Assembly: GCA_028673005.1 (NCBI GenBank)
Contig: CM054117.1
Coordinates: 36,100,061 to 36,164,060, forward strand
DNA: 64,000 nucleotides
DNA from: Tanypteryx hageni
Lineage: Eukaryota > Arthropoda > Insecta > Odonata > Petaluridae
Direction of reading: 5' to 3'
A program made the translations under genes and the position numbers. The notes beneath the pieces are model-generated. The model saw only the letters and a program-made list of their open reading frames with translations, was not told the origin of the DNA and ran no database searches. Shown one piece after another: positions 10,651 to 24,085 of this stretch (positions within the stretch are counted from its first letter, which is position 1; each line of letters opens with the position of its first letter).

Positions 10651-13600
10651 AACAATGTTGTTGTTCGTAGAGAAAAAAGCGCTCTTCGTTACAACGATGT
10701 GTTAAAAAGATATTTCTGGAAAGCTTGCCACGACAATGAGATTAAGACGAAAAATGTCTCTCCTAGTACCAACGTAATCGGTTCAATCGACCGTTTTCCT
10801 CGCATCGATCCTTTTTTGGTCTCTCTCCGCTTCGTTTGAGACGCTTGGGATTCCACCGAACCGATATCGGTTCTTTTTTCCTCCTCTCCGCATCAAAGCG
10901 CATCGGAAAAGCCGAGGACGGCGAACAGGCGCCACGCGGAACTGCGGAGGGAAGTGGATTCTCGCGGGCAACGCGACACGAAACATCATTCGCTGCGTTG
11001 CGTTACCGATCCGCTGTCATAAATTCCAGCCCAATCTACCACCAATCATCCCGTCCCTTCCGCGGATTCCCATATATAGCTTATCAGAGCTTGAGCCATT
11101 TCCTCCATCTATCTCAACCCGCTCGCGGATCCTCCAATCCAATCACGCCTTCTTCTCTTCCCCCTCTCCCTTTCCTCCAGTCACCCCTTCCGTCACTTCA
11201 TCCGATCCACAATCATGCCGCTTGTTATACTTATGTCGGGAGACTGCCTAAGCTGTTTTCCCCAGGTTTGACGATAAGTACCGGATGGTTTCGAGGATAC
11301 GCGGTTGGTAGGTTATTTCCCAATGAGGAATCGTCTTCCCTCTCTCCATAGTAATCCTAACTTCCCTGCTCCTATTCCTCATTTTCGCTAAGAAATCATC
11401 TTTCGGAAAGAATTCCATCTTCCTCCCGACTTCGAAATCCACATTGTTTTTAAGTGGACTTGGCAAACGTTTGGGGTAGGAAAGGAAGAGAGAGGGGGAA
11501 CGTTGGCCTGGAAATGGTTTCGTGTGCGTCGAATAGGTCACCTTCTCCCTCAGACCTTCGCCTCTTTGGGTGGGTGGCCGTGAGGGGACGGAGGAGGGGA
11601 AGAGAGGCGTGCGGGAGAAACTTCATCCCCACATTGTAGGCGTACATTATGCTAGACAATCGTCTGCAACGTTATCCAGAGCCCTTGATGAATTGACTGC
11701 AACGTCACGTGACTGGCTCGGTTTACTGCTTCGCGGTGACAAGTAAAGGATTAGTTTGGAGAAGATAACTGGCTGGATTTCTAGCCGAACAAGTAACCAC
11801 TCCACTTCTCTCTGCAACCAGCTAATCGCATTCGGCGCGATATCTTTGTTAACAGGCAATTTGAGCGAGCGTTTTGAGCCCATTAAGCATGCTTCGAGAG
11901 GTGTCTATTCTTTTTTTAGCAAGGAGAACGTAGAGAGAGAACTCGCGATAAATTTCGTAGGTTTTTCCAATAGTGCTGCGCGTTTTACGGTCTGAAACAA
12001 ACGAAATGACCCAAATTATGTCCGCGGATGGAGATGGGAGAGGATGGTCTAGAAAGGACCCGCGGAATAACAATCGAACATCCTCTTTGTCGTAATCGAC
12101 TTGATTAGAAAACAATTTTCCCCCAGCACGGCTGTGTAAATTTCGGACGAGAATTAAGGCCACGGAAGAAACTAATGCGGGTTATAACCTGCACAATAAA
12201 TGAATCGAGTATTTTAGAAAAAGAATCGTAAACGAGTGATTACGAAAATCCGGAGTGGACGAGTAATGCAAAAAATAAAAACACTCGATCAGACTTTAAT
12301 TAAGCCGTGGTTATGAATTAGCTCAGAACGGAATTTTTTTAGACACCCCGAAAAAATAATCCTCACCTGAGAGGAAAAAGAAGAGTGACGGACCGGAAGA
12401 CCCGCGGGGCAGTTTGGGAATAAAATAGTCGCAAAAACAGGAAAGAAAAAACGGAGGGGACAGGCAGGAAGAGGAAAATAAAGCCAGAAAAGGGCATAAA
12501 AAAGTAGTGGGCTGGACGCGAAGTGAGAGAGAGAGGGAAAATAAATATCGAAAACTTTTGTCGTTAGATTCTCATTTGTCGGGGTCGTCCCTTCGCCCTT
12601 CCTTTCCATCTCCGCTATTATCTCCCTTCCTTTATCTCCATCTCTCTCTCCCACACACACTAACCCTCATCCCTCCGCATTTTTCTCATTTCGAAATTAT
12701 CTCCAGCGCTCTCTGTCGTACCCTTATAACCCTCACCACCTCCTCCGCCACCACCACAACCACCGCCGCCGCCATACCTACACGCACCCCTCCTGGTTTC
12801 CTCGCTGACCAAACATAAGTTTTACGGGAAGCAGGTTAGAGGAGGACTGATTGGATTGGCTAAAGCCACCCGTATGTATTTCGCCTCAATTTAAACGTTG
12901 GGATGCAAAAGGGAAGTTGAGGCGATGGTGAGAGGGAAGGGACTAGACTCAAAAACGTTGTTAACGAAATTACCCGGACCTTGCACATAAGCCCCTTTGG
13001 ATTCCTACAATGGAGATTGTTTACATAAAGACGGAAGAAACGCCGTCAGAAGGACGGGTCGTTATGACGTTTAGGAGACAAACAAAATTATGAGGCAAAA
13101 ACTATTGAAGTATATTAGGAAAAGAAGAAACCCGTTAAATACAAGGTTAGAAGAGGGGTGAGGTGATAACGATAACAAGATAAAGCAGCTAAATATAGCA
13201 TCATTATATTCCAATTTTATTCGATGCGGTATCTCCAACTCATTTATAAAATACGCAATATTAATTAAATTCGATATCAATCATTTCTTGAATATTTATA
13301 TCTCTACTAAAATGGTTTATTTAAAGACGGACTTAAAGCGATGGTATTTCAAGAGTTTTCCTCCTATGTCGGTAATATAAGCAAAATATCCAGTAACATA
13401 AGATAAATGGTGGCAGAGATATAGCTTAACTTCCCACCTAACGTTTAAACCTCTATTGCCGCAAATACTTTTGAGCTTGTTCAATTTACTGAAGTTACGT
13501 TCAATCTTTCTTCACACAGTCCACGAATTAACTTAGTACCCAATATGGTTAATATGCGAATAAACGAACTTGATTCCTAACTTCCTATACAGTACTTTGA

Positions 13601-14103
13601 ATATCTTAGTCCATTAACGACGATTAAAACAGTTCTAATTATGTACTAACAACGGAACTTCTTCGGGGCCCACCGATTAGCCTACATTCTCCTGACCAAG
13701 CAATTTTCGAGTCCAATTACAACGATTCGTCCTATTTTCAACACCACGATAGCTTACTAAACCTTTTTATAAAAACTAATGAATCGGTTAACTCAATATC
13801 TTATCCGATCGCTCCATAAACAAAACCAAGTAAAATAACGGCTTGAAAAATTCCGCAAAACAGCAAAGAGAGACATCAATTTCGCCTCCAACATTTCCCG
13901 CACAACAATATCGCGTTCTTAATCCTCCATTTTTCTCGGACCATTTTCAACGGAGTAACATTAGGAACCCCGCACTTTTTACGTCACATGCAATCCAGTT
14001 ATACAAACTCATAAGTCCGCCAGAGGACTCCTCTACCCCGATTCCGCAAGCCCATCCCTTTTCGCACAAAAAAGAAGAAAATAACTCCCCCGCAGACCTA
14101 CCC
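10651..14103. other. Anonymous stretch with minor CT-rich patches
   Basis: No gene is recognised. Pyrimidine-rich patches lie at about 11095-11210 and 12590-12800; the latter ends in a short ACC/GCC triplet-like run. Frames of up to 171 codons (10836-11351 plus) are partly made of the CT patch and have no recognised domain. The rest (12960-14050) is AT-rich and featureless to me. Confidence 0.55.
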
Positions 14104-14141
14104 CATCCCAGATAGGGAGAGAGAGAGAGAGAGAGAGAGCG
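14104..14141. repeat. (GA)n microsatellite
   Basis: A short dinucleotide run of GA repeats, mostly perfect, just before the 19-bp minisatellite. It has typical polymorphic microsatellite structure. Confidence 0.85.
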
Positions 14142-14344
14142 TACTGGAGAAGAAAAAATTCTCTGTGGAAACCATGAGTTGTTGCATTTTTTCATTATTT
14201 CGTGGATGTGTTGGGAGAGATGAGGTAGGACGGAGGGGGAGAGAGAGATGGAGGCGGGAGAAAGAGACGCGAGGTGCGGGGCGAGAGAGATGATAGCGGC
14301 GGCGTGTGCTGGGTGGTAGCAAGGGGGGAGGAGGAGCAGGAGGG

Positions 14345-14935
14345 AGGGTCTGGGGAGATAAGTAAAGGGGGGGAAGAGAAGTAAAGGTGGGAGAGAGAAG
14401 TAAAGGGGGGGAGAGAAGTAAAGGTGGGGGAGGGAAGCAAAGGTGGGGGAGGGAAGCAAAGGTGGGGGAGAGAAGCAAAGGTGGGGGAGAGAAGCAAAGG
14501 TGGGGGAGAGAAGCAAAGGTGGGGGAGAGAAGCAAAGGTGGGGGAGAGAAGCAAAGGTGGGGGAGAGAAGCAAAGGTGGGGGAGAGAAGCAAAGGTGGGG
14601 GAGAGAAGCAAAGGTGGGGGAGAGAAGTAAAGGTGGGGGAGAGAAGTAAAGGTGGGGGAGAGAAGTAAAGGTGGGGGAGAGAAGTAAAGGTGGGGGAGAG
14701 AAGTAAAGGTGGGGGAGAGAAGTAAAGGTGGGGGAGAGAAGTAAAGGTGGGGGAGAGAAGTAAAGGTGGGGGAGAGAAGTAAAGGTGGGGGAGAGAAGTA
14801 AAGGTGGGGGAGAGAAGTAAAGGTGGGCGGAGAGAAGTAAAGGTGGGCGGAGAGAAGTAAAGGTGGGCGGAGAGAAGTAAAGGTGGGGGAGAGAAGTAAA
14901 GGTGGGGGAGAGAAGTAAAGGTGAGGGCGAGGCGT
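14345..14935. repeat. 19-bp minisatellite, about 27 regular units
   Basis: The unit is AGAAGTAAAGGTGGGGGAG (19 bp). Counting from the AAGGTG word, regular units start at 14421 and the last at 14918; flanks are degenerate. Variants are in blocks: one T unit (AAGTAAAGG), ten consecutive C units (AAGCAAAGG, 14440-14611), ten T units, three 20-bp T units with GGGCGG (14820, 14840, 14860), then three T units. Because 19 is not a multiple of three, every frame is read across the array. The resulting 409- and 339-codon minus-strand frames are therefore repeat artefacts, not proteins. Confidence 0.95.
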
Positions 14936-16430
14936 GAGGGGGGGCCGTTTGTGCGGCGCGAGGGACGATACGGAGTAAGGAGCTTCGGGCGAGGGGTAGG
15001 AGAGGAAGGCGCGGGGGCGGCACTTTCTGGGGAAGGGGAGAGGGAGGGATACAGAGGGGGAGATAGAGGGAGACGGGGGTGGTAGAAAATTTGCATAAGT
15101 CGCTGGGTCCTCCCCAATGAATATTTATGGCTTGTTCGGCATTATGGTGTGCCGCTACGCTCTGCCCGCGGGGCAAGGCACTGCCAGGGGATGACGGGGT
15201 TGAAGGAAGGGAGGGGAGAGGGAGAGAGACGCGCGGAGGGAGAGTGTGAGTAGGGAGTTGAGGATAACAAAAAGAGCGTGACAGAGAATGGGGAAGGGGA
15301 TAGAAGTTGGGACAGAGTGGTCAAAATGAGTGTGTAGCGTGAGAGCTGAATAGAGAAAGAGACATGGGGCGAGAAACGACGTTGCCGAGGATGACGCTAT
15401 GGGTGCGCGGTCGAGATAGGGTCGAGGATGTACCATATTTGATGTGAGGTTCCTGTCTTAAATTTTTTACGTCTACTATGCTAGGCAATGGAAGAAACAT
15501 CAAATTATAACTTAACAAACTAATTTTTCAATAACGGAGGTTATCCGACGGAATACAACATGCTTGAAATTTAACGTTATAACGTATGAAAAATCTGCCT
15601 CCGAAATCGACCCAAGCCACCTTTTAGTTTATTACAAGTTTGCTACAAAATTTCCATTTTTAAACTCGCGACAAATAAAAGGAAGAATGACCGCAGGAAC
15701 CACTAAACTTCCTGGAGGCATTTTATTTATTCAGCCCCATATTTCTCCCCGAGGCATAATTGACCGTTCATAAAAGAAGATATCGATTTGAGTATCAGAA
15801 AAGTTTAAAAGCTTGGAGCTATGTGGATTAAAAAAAATCAGCTTGGCCTGATAAACTGATCGTTTAATCTTAGGGTCCATATACTGATTAATTTTATGAT
15901 AATGGCAATCGATACATTTACCAATTTAATATTTTTAAGTCAAGATCTTTGAGTTAAGTTATATAATTTTAAGCGCGTGAAACACGAAAAATTCAATCGC
16001 TAACCAAGCCAAACAATAGATCCTGGAAATAGGACCAGATGCTCCATTTCCTGATCGCACATATTTCAATCGCCCTCTTTCCCCCGTCCACGAATCCCAT
16101 CATCACCCGCGCCGATTTTTCTCATTCAGAGAGAGAGAAATTCATAAATTCTCGGCGCAATACGAGAGCCAGATAATTTCCATAACAGTCAATATTAAAC
16201 AATCATAAATGAAACCGCATAAAATAAAGACAACGCCGCGTCGAATTTCCGGACGCCATGAATTATTATGCGAAGAACATTAGCTCGATGCGCATAACTC
16301 TCCATTGAATATGCAAAAAAACGTATAAAGCTCATCAATTACGAGGGCGCGATAAATTATATACTAAAAAATTTAAAAACGAGCAGTCGTGAAAAAATTG
16401 CTATCCGTGGGGATGGGAAAGAGAATGAGA
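14936..16430. other. Purine-rich flank, then AT-rich anonymous DNA
   Basis: 14936-15260 is G/A-rich with CpG. From 15430 on the sequence is AT-rich. The part at 16090-16380 has several ATTA/TAAT words in a CpG-containing background (for example near 16258 and 16337), a look seen in conserved non-coding elements, but this is weak evidence. No gene or RNA is recognised. Confidence 0.45.
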
Positions 16431-17190
16431 ATGAGAGAGAGAGAGGGAAGCGAGGGTAGAAAACCTCAATCCGATAACACACTTTCGCTCGTCCGCCAAT
16501 ATCTTCGGGACGAGTCTCGAATAAAGAAAAACTATAAGAAAGGGGAAGCGGGAGAAGGTAGAGAAAGAGCCCTCAAAAGCATACAAAAGACACATAAATC
16601 AATCCGTTTTTATCAATCAGCACCCTTGTCTGTGCCCAGAAATGAAGAGAAATGGGAGAGAAGAGGGCAGAAGATAGAGGGGGAAGGGTAGGAGAAACGA
16701 AAGGGGTGGAGGAAGAGAGAGGGGCAGAGAGGAAAGAGAGGGGCAGAGAGGAAGAGAGAGAGGGGCAGAGAGGAAGAGAGAGAGGGGCAGAGAGGAAGAG
16801 AGAGAGGGGCAGAGAGGAAGAGAGAGAGGGGGGCAGAGAGGAAGAGAGAGAGAGGGGCAGAGAGGAAGAGAGAGAGAGGGGCAGAGAGGAAGAGAGAGAG
16901 AGGGGCAGAGAGGAAGAGAGAGAGAGAGGGGCAGAGAGGAAGAGAGAGAGAGAGGGGCAGAGATGAAGAGAGAAAGAGGGGCAGAGATGAAGAGAGAAAG
17001 AGGGGCAGAGATGAAGAGGGAGGGGCAGAGAGGAAGAGGGAGGGGCAGAGAGGAAGACAGAGAGGGGCAGAGAGGAAAAGAGAGAGGGGCAGAGAGGAAA
17101 AGAGAGAGGGGTAGACAGGAAGAGAGAGGGGTAGACAGGAAGAGAGAGGGGTAGACAGGAAGAGAGAGGGGTAGAGGAAGAGAGAGGGGG
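16431..17190. repeat. GA-rich minisatellite with GGGGCAGAGAGGAAGAGAGAGA-like units
   Basis: After a purine-rich lead-in (16431-16690), the array from about 16715 to 17190 repeats GGGGCAGAG followed by a variable number of AGAGGAAGAGAGA words, with units of about 18 to 24 bp. Later units change GGCAGAG to GGTAGACAGG. Unit length changes by GA steps, as expected from replication slippage. The 338- and 361-codon minus-strand frames over it are repeat artefacts. Confidence 0.9.
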
Positions 17191-17444
17191 AGAAGGAGAG
17201 CTTCGTGGTGAGGATGGCGAGGAGGAAAAAGGCCGTTCTTGAGCGGGAGGATTGGTGGGTGGGGGATGTGGGTGTCGGGCAGGCGCAGAAAGGGGAGGAA
17301 TACGGGATGAATGGAAAAGGGAGGGAGGTGGGATATTGTTGATAGGAGGCGGTTTGAAGCGAAGGGGAAATTAAAGCGGGAGGGATTGCTGGTGATAGGG
17401 TGGATAATAAATTGCCAAAATATGGGAAACTTGCGGGAGGGAGG

Positions 17445-17445
<1 letters not shown>

Positions 17446-17482
<37 letters not shown>
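17446..17482. repeat. (GA)n microsatellite
   Basis: A run of about 37 bases of GA repeats in a G/A-rich neighbourhood that extends the minisatellite upstream. Confidence 0.85.
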
Positions 17483-17484
<2 letters not shown>

Positions 17485-17489
17485 GAAGC

Positions 17490-19613
17490 GGAAAGGGAGC
17501 CGGAGAATGGGAATGGGAGAGGTGGGAGATCCAAAACGGGTAAAGGCGAGGTTTTTGTGGGAAGGCAGTGAGTAGGCGAGGAAGGAAGGTGCCGGGGAAG
17601 AGAAGGACTAGATATCGCAATAAGCGCATACTTTGGGAGAAAAATAATCACATTTAGCGCGACGCTTCGAGGACAGAGGACGCAAATGGAGATACATCGC
17701 ACACGGCCGGAGAGATAGATGGCGGTAATGAAGGAAAGGCGAGGACGTACACGTGTTTTCGAAAGGCATTTATTAATTCATAGCTATGATTCCCTTCGCG
17801 CCGAACCAAAATTTATTAAAACGGATTTGTGACGGAGATATAAAGGCCGAAAGGTATGGAGGCGTGTATTCCATCGACGCGGCGAGAAGGGACGTATATC
17901 TTCGGTAAAGCGTTAAAAAAAAAAGAAAACGTGTTCACGTGAGCTTTAAGATAGCTTATACTCCGCAGGAGAGAAAATATGGCCGGACACGCGTGAAACC
18001 CAAACATGCTCTAAGGGATGCGCGGCGTAAAACGGTAAAAGAATTTATGGCAGCGTTAAAGCTAAAGGTGGCTCACGATTCTCGGGGAAATAAAACAGGC
18101 GGACGAAATGGGGCGGTCTATCGCAGCCAACGCACCGAAAAAGATCGTGAAAACCAGTCCATGACGATTAATAGCAGTTTGTTCTGATTAAGCGGCGCAT
18201 GCCGCATCGACAACAGGTAACCGTAACAGATGAAATTAATCCAGTCGCAAGCGACAAAATTATTACTCGCATTAGCCCATTCGAGCGTCGCTTTGTTCCA
18301 CTGGTTTTCCCTGACGGTGGTCATCGCGGCAGTTTTCCCCAACAAATCGACCAGTATTTCCACATAATTCGGGGGAAAAATTATTTCCAAAATTTCCTCT
18401 CTCTCTCTCTCTCTTTCACTAGAGGAGGAAACAAACGCGTTATTGCAAACACATGATAAGCGCCGACAGGAGACGAAGTAAAATATTACGACTTTCTTTG
18501 CCGTGGTGGTTTCGACAGAATTTTTAGAAGAGAAAAAAGGGCTTAAGGGTATACAAATCGCCGTTAATTAAATAACCCGATGGTGAGAGGGGGAAGGGAA
18601 ATATTTCGGAGGTTACGCCAGAGGCAGTCGAAGTTGCAGCGTTTGTGATTTTTTTGGTTGTTTTTAAAGGTGAGTATGCGCTCAAAACGAGTAAACAGGG
18701 TCGACGACACTCCAAATGCAAATGAGAAGGACGAGGCGGATAATGGAGGAGAGATAAAGGAGAACAAAAGAGAGAGAAAGCGAGAGAGAGAGAGAGAGAT
18801 GAGACAGCTTTAGAGCAACGTGCAAGGGAGCTACGCAACGCAACATACAAAACTTTCGAAGAAAAAATTCAAAACAACACTAGGAGGTAGAAATTCACAG
18901 AAACGGAGAAATGGAGGGAGGGGGGAAGAGAAAAGGAGAGGGAGGGAAAAAAGGAGTCCAAAAGCAACAGCGGAAGCATTTCGTACGCCAAAACCCTCTC
19001 TCGTGTACATACACATCCGGATACGTAGGACGTTGCAAGCAAAGCATGCAAGAGTTTCGCGTCTGGTTTTAGAGAGAGAGACACACACACAGCGGTACGA
19101 GGTGGCGGAGAGGAGTGGGAGGAGCAGTGGGCGTACGACGTGAGGGGAGAAAGGGAAGGAGAGGAACGGCGAGCACTTCCCTCCCTCTTTCGCGTACACT
19201 AAAGGCCTCGTTTCGCCCTCTCTATACCGCGGGGAAAATCCCCGTGATCCTTTTGCGAGACCCGATTGCCAAATTAGTGAGCATCGGCAGAAGCGAATAG
19301 GCGAGAGAGAGAGAGGTGGCACAAACTCCCTTATCCCTTTCCTCTCTTCAATCTCATTCCATTAATATTTCTGGATGCTCACGAAGAGTTTAAGAGTGAC
19401 GAGGAGCGAAGGAGAATGATAGCTAGAAAGAGAATGGAAATGGAGAAAGATATCCCCGGTAAAACCCACCTTAATGCCAGAATAGGATGGCGTGGATCAT
19501 AAAACTAGAGAAACGCAATATGAATTGGGAACGTGTGGCATGTGGAAAGATTAAAGGAGGAAGAAGGGTATGGAATCCTTCCTTCGTGGGAGGATGAGAA
19601 GGAAAGATGAGAT

Positions 19614-19614
<1 letters not shown>
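17490..19614. other. Anonymous stretch
   Basis: Mixed sequence with short (GA)/(CT) runs near 18396-18414 and 18783-18800 and a short (AC)n at about 19080-19090. Overlapping frames on both strands around 17940-18450 have ordinary composition but no motif I recognise, so I do not call a gene. Confidence 0.5.

Positions 19615-19616
<2 letters not shown>

Positions 19617-19677
<61 letters not shown>
19617..19677. repeat. (GA)n microsatellite, about 30 units
   Basis: About 60 bases of uninterrupted GA dinucleotide repeat. It is one of the longest perfect dinucleotide arrays in the window and a likely length-polymorphic locus. Confidence 0.95.
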
Positions 19678-19679
<2 letters not shown>

Positions 19680-19680
<1 letters not shown>

Positions 19681-22600
19681 GGCTGTCCAGAGGGAATAGC
19701 TTAGGAATTGGGAAGTTGGTGCATGTTAAATGCGCCACCCGGAGATGACACTTAAACCCCGTACGCGCCGATAATTGAACGTGGCACACGGCACGCCCGC
19801 GTCGTGAGGTCGAAGCGAATAGCTAGCATTTTAAACACACAAACGCGCGCATTAATCTCGCGCATTTCTCGTTCAGAACGAGGAGTGCAACAACTGTATT
19901 TACTAAAATATCCGCAGAAAAAAAACTATTACAGAAATGGATGAGAAATTTAAAGTATTCACCAGCTTTGACTATGATAAAAACTCAATTTGTAATGAAA
20001 GTAATGTGAATAATATGCAATTGAAAACAATTCACTAACTGAAGCCATACAAACAGGAAGTTCTAATTTATTTATTTTAATTCATTCTGTTTTAACGCAA
20101 ATATTTTAGTAAACTTCATTTTTGAAAGCATATAATTTTTAAAAAGTACCAAAGTTCAACCCCTCTACGACAGCAAGCATATTATCAAAAGAGATAACAA
20201 AAAATTAACTTAGAATTGTTGTAAATATCGATAACAATGGGGTAACCCGTAGAATATTTTCGCTGTCTACGTGAAAAATCTTTACTTTAAGATACTCTAT
20301 CATGAATGACAAATGTTACTATAACAAATATGAGCCCAAAATTAAAACCCGCAAGCAAAGTGCGCAAGAATCACAATTAAGACAATAGAAAAGAATTCAT
20401 AAACAGTTGGAGTTGGAGGGACGCTACATCTGGCCCGGACCTAAGCACGCCTTTTTAGCCACGGTCGTTAGCCAACGATATTTTTTGCCAAAGGCAACTG
20501 GAAACGACTAGTGAATGTACATAACGACCTCTTATCAATTCAATGCAGAGACTCTCCCGCTTCGTCTCCCAAATCGTGACACCAATTCGGGAACACTCTC
20601 CCTCCTTCAAGTGAGGAGGTCCCACGGCATTCGATTCAATCACCCGAGCGAAGGACGCAGTTAAACCCGAAGATCACAGCCAGAGTCAAAAGGAGTCTTT
20701 AACAATGCTTTTAGCGCCGATCCGGACCGTTTCATCCTCGTGCGCGCAGTTACATTTCCTTGCAAAGGGATTTCGAAATTCAGAAATGGAGGAATATGAG
20801 GAGGAAGGTAGTAAACGACTCGTATCCGCGGCGTTTAATGTCAAAACTCTTTCGAAGCCCTCACCCAAAACAAAAAAACAACTAACAGCAAATGGCCATT
20901 AGGGAAAGTTGAGTTTTTCCGGCAGCTGTGATTACGTAGCGTTTCGAGAAGCTACAAAAATGTTTACCGCAGTGTTCCTATAATCGCTATGAGACATCGG
21001 ATAAATAACGTAGACTTTTTTGTGGGTTAATCCCTATATGCAATCTATTTTCTCTTTAGTACTTCAAAGTGGCGCTAAGGAATTTTACCTGTATCTATAA
21101 ACAATAAAAATATATCGCCTAGATCTACTGTGTAACACGACATAATTTTTAGGTTAAATACCACGAATGCTCGGCTTGAAATCCTAGTAATTTATAGCTG
21201 GAATAAAATGAAATTTACTTGCCTCATTACCTATTGCAAATGATTTGCAAATATTTTCACTTTACAGAACTCATTTTATATTTTGTAGACGCAAAGGTTA
21301 CTAGTTAAGTAAAAAATTTAACTTAATACGTATAGAGACTAACTGAATTTGATCTTGTATAACTATCTCCAGAGAAAAGTATGGATCTTGGGAAATGAAA
21401 TAAAAATTCAATACAAATACTATCTATCTACACTCATATTCTCCCACAAACTCCTAAAGCTACGAGAAAAATAATTTTAACTTTGCTCCAAATATACTTA
21501 GCTTAAACTAATATTCAACAGCATCTGCAACATGAATGTCCAATTTAATGAACTATAGCAATAATATCGGTCCCTGAGATAAAATAAATTATATAAGGTA
21601 TAGAGGAGGGTCAACTTGGTTAAATAAAAGCATGGATAGAAGTCATATAGGTATACGCATCGGGCATCACGTACAAAGATAGAGAGATGTAAAATGAACT
21701 CGAATGTTGGTGGGCAACGTAGAGATGATGAGGATTGCGTATTGAATGGGAGGTGAAGGTAGATAAAATGCTTGTTTTGGGAGGAATGAGAGAAAGGGAT
21801 AGTCTAAATCGGGCGAGTTCGATGATCTGATCGCCCGTAAGGTTATGCGATAGATCCTGCGGTATAGGCAACCCAACGTGCACGTATATACTACAGGAGT
21901 TGCCTAACCCTCCCGGCGCTACACGTGCCGGGAGTCGCGATCAGCTTTAATGTGGCCGTTAATACAGAAGCTAGCGTTGCCGAAGTAACTCCCAACAACC
22001 CAATGATACGCCGCCACTTATACACACATATGCACGACAGTTAACTCGCACAACAACGGTTAGCGTAAAATTTAAGCTGTATATAAGATCTGAAAATTAA
22101 AAACACGGTGGGTGGGTAGGTTACCTAACTCTTGAAAATTTTAAACCGCACGAAAGCAGTTGAACGAGTGTAGTTCGGGAAAAGAAATAAAATATTTGCC
22201 TAAATCTTTAAATAGCACACTTAAAAATCAAAGTTAGCGGGCGAATTTTGTATGCAAGCCGTATGTTCAACCGTTATTAATTATAAATATTACTAAAGAA
22301 ATCTCAAATTCTCGGCAATTAAAATGCTTTTATATTTGAACTGCGCCATTAACTTGTTCTGTATTCAAAATGACGTAACGCTGAACTCTGTAACACCTAC
22401 AGCGCTTCCGTAATCAATTAAAAATTCCAATATTTTAAAGGATATCAACGGAAAAATTCTCCTAGGACATTTTATATAACACGGGAAAGATTTTAATTTC
22501 CTTAGTAAAATAACAACCGTAAATTTTTCATTTGCCTTTGAAGAAATTATAAGCTCGGCAAAAGGGAATATTCTTAAGGCGAACCGATCAAAACATTTGC

Positions 22601-22765
22601 GATGAAAAGGAGAGCACGAACACAGCCGAGCGAAACGATACTGAGGCCTTTAAACCTTAAGGTCATCCCCCCCTCTCCGAGTATTATTTACAACTCGTCC
22701 CGGCATGCACCGCTTAGCATTAGCAGGACCCCGACCTTCTTTCGTCCTCCAGAATAAGACACTTC
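19680..22765. other. Anonymous AT-rich stretch with a GC-rich hairpin
   Basis: Long AT-rich DNA without recognisable genes. A perfect 8-bp GC-rich inverted repeat, CTCCCGGC / GCCGGGAG with a 9-base loop, is at 21910-21934. Short frames are scattered on both strands and none is recognised. The patch 20400-20700 is less AT-rich than its surroundings but carries no motif I can name. Confidence 0.55.
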
Positions 22766-22767
22766 TT

Positions 22768-23562
22768 ACATACGGGTCTCCGTTTCCCACCCTCCTCCCA
22801 CCAACACCCCGAATTCAAATCTCCCTCTCCTTTACATCCGCGCCCACTATCCATTCCGCCCCATCTTCGAACCCCCAACATTTCCACGCACACACAACCT
22901 CCTCTCCTCGAATATCGTTCCATTCCATCTCCCTCTCTCCAACCAAGAGTCCTGCCGATCTCACCCTCCCACTATTTCCTCCAATCCAATACCTCCTCCT
23001 CCCTTTTCCTCCGTTTCATCCCCATTCCCTTACCCCACACCCTGAGGGACTTATAGCCGAGGAAGGGGTGAGACGGAAACAAATTGCCCGAGCTAGCGAA
23101 GCAGGGGCGAGAAGAGAAAAGAAAAAGGGAAAAGGGATCTTGCACGTCTGGCTTAACCGGATCTGAAGCCAGGAAATTCGCAAAAGGGAATGAGTGGGAG
23201 GGAGGGAGTGAGTGGGAGGTGGAGAGGCAAATGCTGGGGGGATTGGAGGATGTGGAAGACTAGCACTGGGGAAAAGGAGAGGGAATGAAGGGAAAAAAAG
23301 AGGGGGATTGAATGGAAAATGTCTTCCAGGAGATCTGGAAGGGTTGAAGAGAAAGGAGGGGATGGGGAATGTGTGGGCGGAGATGGAAAAGAAAAGGAGG
23401 TGGAGAGGAAGGGAGAGCTGCATGAAGGAGAAGTAGGAGGAGGTGGAGGAAGAGGAGTGCCGGGGAAAACAAAGAGGGGTTACGTCGGTGCTGGAGAGGA
23501 AGACAAAAAGGGGAATCGAAAAGCGAGGAGAAGAGATAGAGATGGAGAGAGAGAGAGATAGA

Positions 23563-23606
<44 letters not shown>

Positions 23607-23640
23607 TGAAAAAGAGGTAGGGTGGAGTTAGGAAGGGCGA
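22768..23640. repeat. Low-complexity block switching from CT-rich to GA-rich
   Basis: Plus strand is pyrimidine-rich from about 22768 to 23045 and purine-rich from about 23170 to 23640, including a (GA)n run at about 23565-23602. The change of polarity mirrors that at 4.3-5.25 kb. Long frames here are low-complexity artefacts. Confidence 0.8.
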
Positions 23641-23879
23641 GAAAAAGTTCCAGAGATTGACGAGGGTTGGAGAGGATTTTGAAGTGGTGAGGGCGGTTTA
23701 ACAGAACGATAACTGAATAAGACTGGACATAAAGAGCTTGAGATTGGTTTAAAATCACAAAGGAAGTTATATTTTCAAGGGGTCTTGATAGGCCTCCAGA
23801 GAAAAGGCCTCTTTCTCTCTCTTTTGCTTTGCGCAAAACAATGACTTCAAAATAATACGCTCAAGGAATGACAGGACTC

Positions 23880-24085
23880 CCGCGAGAGGGAGAAAGAGGG
23901 GGGAAGACGGGAGGGGAGAAAGAGAGGGGAGGGGAGAAAGAGAGGGGAGGGGAGAAAGAGAGGGGAGGGGAGAAAGAGAGGGGGAGAAAGAGAGGGGGAG
24001 AAAGAGAGGGGGAGAAAGAGAGGGGGAGAAAGAGAGGGGGAGAAAGAGAGGGGGAGAAAGAGGGGGGAGAAAGAGCGAGGGGAAT
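23880..24085. repeat. GGGAGAAAGAGA-type minisatellite
   Basis: Units of GAGAAAGAGAGGGGAGGG (about 18 bp) give way to a shorter unit AGAAAGAGAGGGGG (14 bp). All purine on the plus strand. The step from the longer to the shorter unit is visible near 23970-23985. Confidence 0.9.

Noticed and set aside
10836..11351. 171-codon plus-strand frame
   Set aside because: Its second half is a CT-rich patch without stops and the first half shows no known domain.
13947..15176. 409-codon minus-strand frame with SPPPLLLSPTFTSLPHLYF-type repeats
   Set aside because: It is the 19-bp minisatellite read in all three frames. The unit has no stop in any frame, so the frame length says nothing about coding.
16613..17702. 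338- and 361-codon Ser/Leu/Pro-rich minus-strand frames
   Set aside because: They are translations of a GA-rich minisatellite. DNA made only of G and A (or C and T) cannot contain TAA, TAG or TGA.
20660..20690. ATCACAGCCAG, partial match to the miR-2 seed region
   Set aside because: Only about ten bases match and no precursor hairpin surrounds it.
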